In this document: piece by piece, positions 14,736 through 22,400 of the stretch
How positions within the stretch are numbered: the first letter of the stretch is position 1
Layout: every line of letters starts with the position of its first letter
Source of the DNA: a virus
IMG/VR virus record: IMGVR_UViG_3300045941_000141
Location: 1-23,889 of that record
Strand: one strand, 5' to 3'
Length of the DNA stretch: 23,889 bases
Translations under genes and position numbers: made by a program
The notes under the pieces: generated by a model
Databases searched by the model: none
The model's input: only the letters and a program-made list of their open reading frames with translations
What the model was told of the DNA's origin: nothing

Positions 14736-16328
14736 ATGGCTAGGCTTGCTGTAGGGTTCCAGGGTGCTCCAGGTGTCATTCGTGACATCAATCCCGAGCT
14801 GCTGGGCGCTAACATCCTCTCGAATGCGAACGGGGTACGGCTGGCAAGGGGGGCATATCATAGGGTTCTAGATCCAGCTCTTCTGCTGAACGCGACAGGC
14901 ATTACGCCGAACTGGCTTCTGCCGGTTGATACAGCGGCAGGGCCGCTATGGCTGATTACTACCGACACGAAGGTCTACTCCTTGACGGGAAGTTCCCTCC
15001 AGCACATCAGCAAGGTGGTGGGAGGCTATAGCGCTTCAGGCAGGTGGTCCGGTGGAGTGCTGAGCGGGATACCTGTCATCACGAATGGAGTTGACGTGCC
15101 ACAGGCGTGGACGCCGGTTGCAGCATCTCAACTCCTCACCGATCTGCCGAACTGGCCGCCCACCCACAGGGCTATCGTGATGCGGTCATTCGGAGTAGTG
15201 CTGATTGTGCTTGGGATGGTGGTAGCTGGAGTGGTGAAGCCGTGGACTGTGAAGGTCAGTCACCCGGCCGACCCCGGCGCGCTGCCTGTCTCATGGGACG
15301 AAGCTGATCCGACCAGAGATGTTCTGCTGTTCGATCTAGCGGATACGACGGACAAGCTCGTTGATGGTATGCAGCTTGGCGAGATCTTCATCGTATATAA
15401 GGAGAATAGTACGTGGACACTCAGAACCTACAGGGGCCAGTCGCTGTCGCAGCTATTCCAGGTTAACAACATCTTTCGGGAAAGCGGGCTGCTGGCGAGG
15501 GATTGCATTCAGTCGGTTCGAGGAGGTGGACATTTTGTGGTGACGCAGGACGACATTATTGTCCACTCGGGAACATCGGGCTCGATGCAGAGCATCGGAT
15601 ATAGCAGGATCATTCGGGACTTCTTTAGGGAGGTGTCAGCCGAGCACTATCAAAAATCCTATACCTATAAGGACGACTTCAATAACGAGATCGTCATTTG
15701 CTTTGCGCCTGAAGGAGAGAGCGAAGTAAGCAGGGCGTGGGCGTGGAACTGGTCGGACAACACCTTTGCTCCACGGGATGACCTGTCCGGATTTCATTAT
15801 ATCGCTCAGGGCTCCTATACTCCGCAAGATGCACTGGATACCTGGGATACTGCAGTGGGAGTATGGGCAACGGATATTGCTCCGTGGAACACCTTTACGA
15901 ATACGAAGAGACTTCGAATTCTATTGGCTGCTGGCGACGAGTCCCTATATAGGTTCGATGCGGAGCATACGGAGGGAGAGACAGAGACGGAGCAGAGTCT
16001 CGAGCGAACTGACTTTCACTTCACCGCAGACAAAGACGGTAATCCTATTCCTGCTCCCGATCACTTCAAGTTCTACCGGAGTATGGCTCCGCAGATTAAT
16101 GCGCCGATGGGTACGGAGTTCGAGATCCAGTTCGGCTATCGAGACGAGGTTGGAGAGGACAAGCCAATCAACTGGTTTCCTCCGAAGCGCTTTAAGTTGA
16201 GGAGGGGAGTTCGGGTGTGGATCCTGCGAAGAACTAGGTTCCTCTCGTGGCGGATCAGCTGTATGACTTCGACAGCCTGGACCTGCTCGGGCTATCTCAT
16301 AGAGCAGGACCTGAGAGGACGGAACTGA
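14736..16328 (+). CDS. Tail nozzle / tubular protein B-like (530 aa)
   Basis: This protein probably forms the tip of the short tail. It has the beta-propeller-like pattern of nozzle proteins: 'PGVIRDINPELL', repeated short strands such as 'PLWLITTDTKVYSL' and 'GIPVITNGVDVPQAWTP', the characteristic 'PVSWDEADPTRDVLLFDLAD' segment, 'GEIFIVYKENSTWTLRTYRG', 'GHFVVTQDDIIVHSG', and an end resembling 'RYLS.R..S....W.LSGY......GR' ('RFLSWRISC', 'CSGYLIEQDLRGRN'). The length is within the usual 500-800 range though on the short side. The stop overlaps the next ATG (TGATG). Identification is by pattern and by pairing with the adaptor gene. Confidence 0.82.
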   Translation: MARLAVGFQGAPGVIRDINPELLGANILSNANGVRLARGAYHRVLDPALLLNATGITPNWLLPVDTAAGPLWLITTDTKVYSLTGSSLQHISKVVGGYSASGRWSGGVLSGIPVITNGVDVPQAWTPVAASQLLTDLPNWPPTHRAIVMRSFGVVLIVLGMVVAGVVKPWTVKVSHPADPGALPVSWDEADPTRDVLLFDLADTTDKLVDGMQLGEIFIVYKENSTWTLRTYRGQSLSQLFQVNNIFRESGLLARDCIQSVRGGGHFVVTQDDIIVHSGTSGSMQSIGYSRIIRDFFREVSAEHYQKSYTYKDDFNNEIVICFAPEGESEVSRAWAWNWSDNTFAPRDDLSGFHYIAQGSYTPQDALDTWDTAVGVWATDIAPWNTFTNTKRLRILLAAGDESLYRFDAEHTEGETETEQSLERTDFHFTADKDGNPIPAPDHFKFYRSMAPQINAPMGTEFEIQFGYRDEVGEDKPINWFPPKRFKLRRGVRVWILRRTRFLSWRISCMTSTAWTCSGYLIEQDLRGRN

Positions 16329-16579
16329 TGGCAGAGCAGGTGGGTGTTGGGTTTCCGGAAGGTGGCTCGGTTCAGGATAGAGTTGCGTTCCTGACTGACG
16401 AGATACGGAAAGTGATGACAGAGCTGGATGAATACAGGGTTGCGTTCAAGTCAGTTACCCATGTAGCGCCAGCTAAGCCCCGAGAAGGAATGGTGAGGTT
16501 CGCCGATGGGACGAACTGGAACCCGGGAGCTGGGAAGGGCTATTACGCGTATGTGTCTGGAGCATGGGCAAAGCTATGA
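16328..16579 (+). CDS. Small tail-associated protein (83 aa)
   Basis: An N-terminal helical/coiled region (SVQDRVAFLTDEIRKVMTEL and onward) is followed by 'KPREGMVRFADGTNWNPGAG' and 'GYYAYVSGAWAKL'. The 'P.p..G.v.yADGt.WnPG.G.G.Y.Y..G.W..L' end is widespread in small phage tail or fibre-tip proteins. An upstream in-frame ATG at 16247 lies within the nozzle gene; the ATG at 16328 makes a TGATG overlap with the nozzle stop and is the better start. It may be a trimeric fibre-like tip or head fibre. Confidence 0.72.
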   Translation: MAEQVGVGFPEGGSVQDRVAFLTDEIRKVMTELDEYRVAFKSVTHVAPAKPREGMVRFADGTNWNPGAGKGYYAYVSGAWAKL

Positions 16580-16980
16580 ATATCTTTCCCATTCCTCCGG
16601 ATAGGATCAGAGGGTTAAACAGCAATGTGTGGGAGGGGCTCGAGCGGAGCCTGACGTTCAACGATCGGGGCTTCGAGGTCGGAGATATCAAGGAGCTGCT
16701 GGAGCAGGGTCGGCTGGTGTTGGTAATCTTGACAGATGGACCGGTGTGGCAAGCAGCAATCGTATGTGAGCATGTGAAGTACCCACAGATGCTTCGGGTT
16801 CGGATCTTAGCTATGACGGGGTTTGCTCCCCTCGAGGTGTGGCTGTATGAGTTCCGAGACCGAATGCTCGACTATGCGAAGAATGTGGGAGCGAGCGGGT
16901 TTGAGGCGGTGCTTCGACCTGGACTTGCCAGGAAGCTGGGGTTTGCCCATGCACCTCGCTGGGCGGTGATGGAGAGCTAA
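16576..16980 (+). CDS. GNAT-like phage protein (134 aa)
   Basis: The protein has an alpha/beta order common in small GNAT-like proteins carried between podovirus tail and ejection genes: 'DIKELLEQGRLVLVILTDGP' , a strand pair 'AAIVCEHVKYPQMLRVRILAM', then a helix 'LYEFRDRMLDYAKNVGASGF' and 'VLRPGLARKLGF'. The acetyl-CoA loop (QxxGxG/A) is not evident, so activity is doubtful. The start is taken at ATG 16576 because it forms an ATGA overlap with the upstream stop; ATG 16564 would add four residues and has a poorly spaced ribosome site. Confidence 0.65.
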   Translation: MNIFPIPPDRIRGLNSNVWEGLERSLTFNDRGFEVGDIKELLEQGRLVLVILTDGPVWQAAIVCEHVKYPQMLRVRILAMTGFAPLEVWLYEFRDRMLDYAKNVGASGFEAVLRPGLARKLGFAHAPRWAVMES

Positions 16981-16981
16981 G

Positions 16982-17869
16982 ATGTCCGGTGGCGGTGGCG
17001 GTGGAGATGCGACAACGACCACAGAGCCGTGGGAGCAACAGAAGCCTTACCTCACGTACCTGTTTAACCAGGCGAAGGATCTGTATAAGCAGGGAATGCC
17101 CGAGGCATATCCTGGAGAGTATGTTGCAGGGTTCACGCCAGCGGAGAAAGCAGGACAGAGGCTGGCTAAGAGGACGGCAAGAGGAGGAATGACAGATGTT
17201 GCCAGGAGTGCTGCGAGAGCACAGCAGTTTCTGACCAATCCGGACCTTCTCAGCCCAGAGAGCAACAAATACCTGAGAGCCTCAGCGGCTGGTGCTGTTA
17301 GGCCCCTTTATGAGCAGCTGACTGAGACGGCGCTTCCCGCGATCAGAGGGGAGGCTGTTACTTCTGGTGCCTATGGAAGCAATCGTCAGGGTATTGCGGA
17401 GGGTCTGGCTGCGGGGAGAACGTCTCGAGCAGCTGGCGACATCACTGCACAGATGTACGAGAGAGCGTATGCCGAAGGCCTCGATGCGTTGGCGAAGGGT
17501 ACGGCGCTGACTCCAACGGTGCAGGCGGCGCAGCTGGCTCCGGCCCAGACCCTCGCTGGGGTGGGTGCGCAACGGCGCTCGTATGAACAGGCACTTATTG
17601 ACTCGGCAATTCAACAGTATAACTACAATCAGGCACTTCCGTATCTGAACCTCGCTCAGTATCAGAACTTCATTCAGGGAGGATATGGAGGGCAGACCAC
17701 TTCGCAGTCGTCGATGCCGGGAGCAAATCCGTTCCTCGCTGGTCTTGGGGGAGCTCTTTCCGGGGCAGCCTCTGGCGCAATGCTAGGCTCCTTCGGTGGG
17801 CCGCCCGGCATGGCAATAGGTGCTGGTGCTGGTGCCCTCGCGGGAACACTACCTGTACTCTTAGGTTAG
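16982..17869 (+). CDS. Putative internal virion / DNA ejection protein (295 aa)
   Basis: The protein begins MSGGGGGGDATTTTEPWEQQ, continues with 'PYLTYLFNQAKDLYKQGMPE' and 'YVAGFTPAEKAGQRLAKR', and is helical and Ala-rich in the middle. The C-terminal 45 residues are Gly/Ala-rich and hydrophobic with GxxxG-type spacing (GLGGALSGAASGAMLGSFGG, GMAIGAGAGALAGTLPVLLG), which suits membrane insertion. This Gly-Thr start and Gly-rich hydrophobic end is a recurring pattern in proteins coded between tail nozzle and giant internal proteins of podoviruses. It probably travels in the head and enters the host envelope with DNA. Exact family is not known to me. Confidence 0.7.
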   Translation: MSGGGGGGDATTTTEPWEQQKPYLTYLFNQAKDLYKQGMPEAYPGEYVAGFTPAEKAGQRLAKRTARGGMTDVARSAARAQQFLTNPDLLSPESNKYLRASAAGAVRPLYEQLTETALPAIRGEAVTSGAYGSNRQGIAEGLAAGRTSRAAGDITAQMYERAYAEGLDALAKGTALTPTVQAAQLAPAQTLAGVGAQRRSYEQALIDSAIQQYNYNQALPYLNLAQYQNFIQGGYGGQTTSQSSMPGANPFLAGLGGALSGAASGAMLGSFGGPPGMAIGAGAGALAGTLPVLLG

Positions 17870-17881
17870 AGGAGAGAGAAG

Positions 17882-18160
17882 ATGCCACCTGCTGCCCCTG
17901 TCAATCCGCAAATGGATGCGGCGAATAATGCAGCGCAGACTGGAGTTGCAGCTCCAGATATCCAGGACCTATATGCCGCGATGACACAGCTCGGAGGTCT
18001 GTTGAACCAGCAACAGCCCGAGCTGATGCGGCCACCTGACGCCGCGATCGCAGGCAAGGCCGATCTGGCGCAAGCCCTGCTAGGTCGTCCCCTCCCCGGC
18101 CCACAGGGCGTCGTAGCGCCGGGAGGACTGGGTCAATTCCTCGTTCCTGTGGGGAGATAA
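17882..18160 (+). CDS. Small Pro/Ala/Gln-rich protein (92 aa), unknown
   Basis: A good ribosome site (GAGGAGAGAGAAG) precedes ATG 17882. The protein is short and rich in Pro, Ala, Gln and Gly (for example QMDAANNAAQTGVAAPDIQD and LPGPQGVVAPGGLGQFLVPVG), with one likely helix (LYAAMTQLGGLLNQQ). Nothing identifies a family. Its place within the ejection-protein group suggests a minor virion component. Confidence 0.65.
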   Translation: MPPAAPVNPQMDAANNAAQTGVAAPDIQDLYAAMTQLGGLLNQQQPELMRPPDAAIAGKADLAQALLGRPLPGPQGVVAPGGLGQFLVPVGR

Positions 18161-18163
18161 CCG

Positions 18164-19399
18164 ATGGCTATTGCGCCTCCTCCGTTGCCTTCGCCGAAGC
18201 CGAACGTTCCGATTACTCCTGCAACGGTGGCGCCGACTACTGCTCCGATGACGATGCAGGAGGCGCAACATCAGGAACGAGTCTCGGGCTGGCAGAAGTT
18301 CTTCACAGATGTGGGAAAGGACCCTAATGCTCTAGGCTTCCTCGTCGCAATGGGTTCTACCTTGACACGTCCGACGAACCTCGAGCCAGTAGCGCAGGTC
18401 AATCAGGCCCTTGTAAATGGCATGGCCATGATGGGGCTGATGTCGCAGTCAGCGAGGGAAAGGGCCAGACAGGCGAATGAGGAGCAGCTGGCTACGCGCC
18501 GGGTCGCCGTAGCGGAGCGTGGTGCAACAGCTGAAGAGCGCCGCACGATGACGGGGGAGGAGGCGCTAGAGGTTGAGCGGAGAAGAGCAGACATTGCTGC
18601 GCAGCAGGCTCGAACTGAGGCGGCGCTGGGAAGTGCGCGGCTTGGGTTGCAGGGGAAGGAGATGAGTCTGGCCGAGCAGCGTCTTGCGTTGCAGGGGCGG
18701 GAGCTTGATATCTCCGAGCGCCGCCTTGGGACGGAGATGGATCTAGAGGAGAAACGGCTCGAGCTGGCTGGTCAGACACATCTCCTTGCGAAGCAGAAGC
18801 TTGGCCATGATATGCAGCTGCTCGAAGCACAGCTTGCGGCTGCTTCCACAGAGGCTCAGACAGCGGCGCAAAAGCAGAGGCTGGAAGAGGCAAAAGCAGT
18901 CTTTGCTACGGTGAATAAGGAGACGAAGACAGCAATGGAGCTGGCTGAGACGCCGGAAGATGCGGAGATTATTCTACAGGATGCTTTGCAAAAGGTGACA
19001 ACGTACTTCAGAGGAGCTGGCGTAAATGTTCCTGCTTATACTCCGCCAGAACCAGAGCTGACGGAGGAGGAGATCTTCCAGCAAATCACTGCGATGAACC
19101 CGGATGCGCCAGAAGAGGTGAGGAGGCGAGCTGCACAATCCAGGGCAGGAACACTTCCGCCGGAGCCGACCACGGCAGTTGCCGGGACCACGCCTCCACC
19201 GCCCGGTCCGTATAAGTTCATCGAGGAGGTAGCTGCAGAGCCGACTGCTTCGCCAGAGGAGATTGCTGAGGCGATTGCGCAAGCTGAGCAATTGCGAGAT
19301 GCTTCGGCAGCGGTAGATCCCGAGCTGATGTATCTCCTCGCTCGGCTGCATATGCGGCAAATGGGCGCAGCAGCGAACGTTCCGATGGGTCCGAGGTAG
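18164..19399 (+). CDS. Coiled-coil internal virion protein (411 aa)
   Basis: After a Pro/Thr-rich N-terminus (about residues 1-30) comes 'SGWQKFFTDVGKDPNALGFL', then from about 85 to 245 a long charged coiled coil rich in Glu, Arg, Gln and Leu (for example ARQANEEQLATRRVAVAERG, AEQRLALQGRELDISERRLG, EEKRLELAGQTHLLAKQKLG). The last third alternates Pro-rich linkers (PPEPTTAVAGTTPPPPGP) with short helices. Long helical proteins in this position usually are ejected internal proteins that build or stretch the trans-envelope channel. No catalytic motif is seen. The stop lies two bases before the next ATG. Confidence 0.72.
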   Translation: MAIAPPPLPSPKPNVPITPATVAPTTAPMTMQEAQHQERVSGWQKFFTDVGKDPNALGFLVAMGSTLTRPTNLEPVAQVNQALVNGMAMMGLMSQSARERARQANEEQLATRRVAVAERGATAEERRTMTGEEALEVERRRADIAAQQARTEAALGSARLGLQGKEMSLAEQRLALQGRELDISERRLGTEMDLEEKRLELAGQTHLLAKQKLGHDMQLLEAQLAAASTEAQTAAQKQRLEEAKAVFATVNKETKTAMELAETPEDAEIILQDALQKVTTYFRGAGVNVPAYTPPEPELTEEEIFQQITAMNPDAPEEVRRRAAQSRAGTLPPEPTTAVAGTTPPPPGPYKFIEEVAAEPTASPEEIAEAIAQAEQLRDASAAVDPELMYLLARLHMRQMGAAANVPMGPR

Positions 19400-19401
19400 C
19401 G

Positions 19402-22400
19402 ATGCTGATAGATCCCGAAACGGGACTTAAGGTTCCATCACTACCGGCGACAGTTGACCCAGTGACGGGGCTGAAGATCCCCGCGCTGAGGGAGCCGAAC
19501 TGGCGCCAGCTGGGTCCAGCTGCGAAGTCAACAGCGGAAGAGCCAGGGATCCTCTCCATCCTGGGTCGGGGCGTGGCGAGAGGGGCGTTGCAGACCGGGG
19601 CCCTCCTGACCGAGGCGACAGGGTTCGAGGATACGTCAGAGAAGCTGGATCGAGCGGCAGCGGAGTGGAAGCGGCAGGTTGGGAGCTTCAGCGAGGTCGA
19701 AAGTGTTGGAGACTTCGCCACGTGGGCGGCGGAGGAGATTGCCACGAATGCGCCGAACATCGGGTTGATCATTGCGGGAGCAGTTGGTGGTGGTGCGCTG
19801 GCTGGACCAGTGGGGGCGATTGTTGGAGCATTTGCTCCAGACTTGCTGTTGCAGAAGGGCGAGACAGAGAAGGCGATTAAGCAGGAGGGACTCGAGCCAA
19901 CCTGGACCAATACCCTTCCTGGTGCCTTCACGAAAGCTGCCCTCGATGTCCTGCCGCTGATGTCAATTGCGAGGAGGCTCGGTATAGCTCCTGCCCTCAT
20001 CAACCGAGCAGCTGTCAATGCGGGGGTCAAGTCGGGGCTGCTGGCGAAAGCTGCCATTACGGGGAAATACATTCTAGCGGAGGCAGGACTCGAAGCTGCT
20101 CAACAATACATTGACCAGTTTACGGTTAATATCTTGAAGGAGGGAAAGCTCCGCTTTAAGCCGAACAGTGCTGAGTGGAAGGAGCTGATGAATGCAGCGG
20201 CAGCTGGTGGCGTTGCAATAGCTCCCTTCGGCCTTGCTGCCGCTATAAAGGATGTTGAGCCGGAGACGATGGCTCCGCCCGAGGAAGAGTTCGAGCGGCC
20301 AGTTCCCCTTCCCCCCGAGGGAGAGCCGCCAACGGAACCTGGTCCACCTCCTGTTGAGGCGCTGCCTCCCGAGCCTCCAGAAGGTAGACCAGGCCCAGCG
20401 CCAGCACCGCCGACAGAGCCAACACCAGCTCCTCCAGCTCCGACACCTCCTGCTGAGCCAGTGCCTCCACCGGAGAAGCGCACGAGAGTACCTGGGCTGC
20501 CTGGTTTTACCTCCGTACGACAACCAGGCGAAGTGAATACCAACTCCTTGTTTGAGGGAGATGAACTTGTAGGCACCTTCAAGCTGTGGAACGGCAGGTG
20601 GAACGTCGAATATAGGAACCAAAGCTTTGAAGCTCCAGAAGAGATGACGCTGGCCGAGGCCATCACGCAGACGCAGAAATTCTATGAGGCTTATTATAAG
20701 AAGACTGAGACAACGCCAACTCCGCCTCCGACAGAGCCTCCTGCTGGACCTGTTCCTAAGCCGAAGGGACCTAAGCCGAAGCCTGCACCGACCCCGGCTC
20801 CAGAGCCGCCGCCAGAAATTACAGAACTGCCACCACCTCCTCGAATAAAGGCTTTGTCTCCAGAGGCTGAAAGCAGTGTCTTCGAGGAGTCACATCTGGA
20901 AGCAATGGAGACTGGAGGACGAACCACTTCAATTGCAGATTGGCTCGCAACGAAAGCGGCTCGAGGAGATGCTATACCAGAAGAGCTTGCCGACTTCGAC
21001 AAGGTTGGCAGGGCGGGATACAAGGCTAGTAGTACACCTCGCTTTATTCCTCGAGGTAAGGCCTTCTTACTCCCTGGTGGGCCGAAAGGTCTCGTGAAGG
21101 TTACGACAGACTATAACGTGGTAAAGAAGCTCGATCCAGCAGAGCCTCTAGTCCTGGACATTAAACCCGGAGCCAAATCAGTTTATGGCATTCCGTATAG
21201 GATGACAGCGAAAGGCTCTACTCCATCGGTGTACTACTTCAGGGAAGGTGATGTTAAGTTCCGAGCCGGTGACACTGGCATTGCAGAAACGGCAAAGAGG
21301 GAGATCATCCGCAGGACCAAGATTGCGAAAGGTTTATCGCGGTTCTCGACGAAGCGAGATATGCCTCCGGGTACGCAACGAATATCAAATATCGCACGAG
21401 TGTACGTTGCGCCTGCTACTCGAGAGCTCAATCAAGCAGATCTGGAGGCAATCGACAAGATTTTCCCTGGCAAGTCACAGCTCTACGTTAGTCCGACTGC
21501 GATTGCCACACCGCAACGAGTGAAGAATATCACGAAGCTTTTGAACCAATGGATTGAGAAATACCTTGGTGACGGGAAGTTACACCTCAATATCAACGAG
21601 GCACCGCTGGGCCATGCAGATTGGAGAGGAGGCGCAGACGTTGTTGGTGCTGGTGTCTATGAAATAGAGATTCGCTCAGATCTCGCAGTTGGTGATCTAT
21701 CGCAGCTATATCAAACCTTGGCTCACGAGTTTGGTCACGTGCTGGAGTATCATTATTATCATAGAGCACCTATGGAAGTTAAGGAGTCTATTGACTCAGC
21801 TTATGTCGAATGGCTACAACATTACCTTCCAATGTCGCAGCAAGAATTTGCTCAAGAGTATGGAGGATTTGGAGATCCTCGGCTAGCTACCTTAAACACA
21901 CGTACTGTGATAGATTCGTTAAATAGTAATAATCGTCTTGAGAAGGAGTTCTTCGAGTATGCTCTAAGCTTTCCGGAGTGGTTCGCACAGCAGACCTCCA
22001 TCTATCTACAGCGTACAGCGGAGTTCCATGATAGCAAGTTGAAGGAATTTTTCGAGGGACTGGTGGAGCTGCTGAAGAATTTCTACAATCATATCAAGCC
22101 GCATCTGCGCCCAGCTGTTGCGTTTGAGAACTGGATGGGGGTTGTAACAGCGACATCGCAGATTGAGCGAGAGCTCGGATATATTCCTGGCGGTGGGATG
22201 CAAGAATCATACAGGGGGTACTACAGTGGCACCTCGGCGCAGTCAGCTTTTGGACAGATCGAGAAAGTGATTGATGGGGCAATTGGTTTACCGATGCGGC
22301 CCTCGGTGGACAAGTTCGGGAAGTTCTCCGAGTATGTTCTGACACTCCTTCAGATTGGTCAGAAGTTCCCGCATCTGGCTCCGGTGCAAAAGTATATCTC

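Noticed and set aside
16247-16327. Start at 16247 for the small tail-associated protein
   Set aside because: This would overlap the nozzle gene end by 82 bases; the TGATG start at 16328 follows the pattern of the other genes, and the nozzle frame there ends in its usual motif.
19218-20072. 284-codon open frame on the minus strand
   Set aside because: It lies opposite the end of the coiled-coil gene and the start of the giant gene, whose protein features are clear; the antisense product is low-complexity Ser/Ala/Pro with no recognisable motif.
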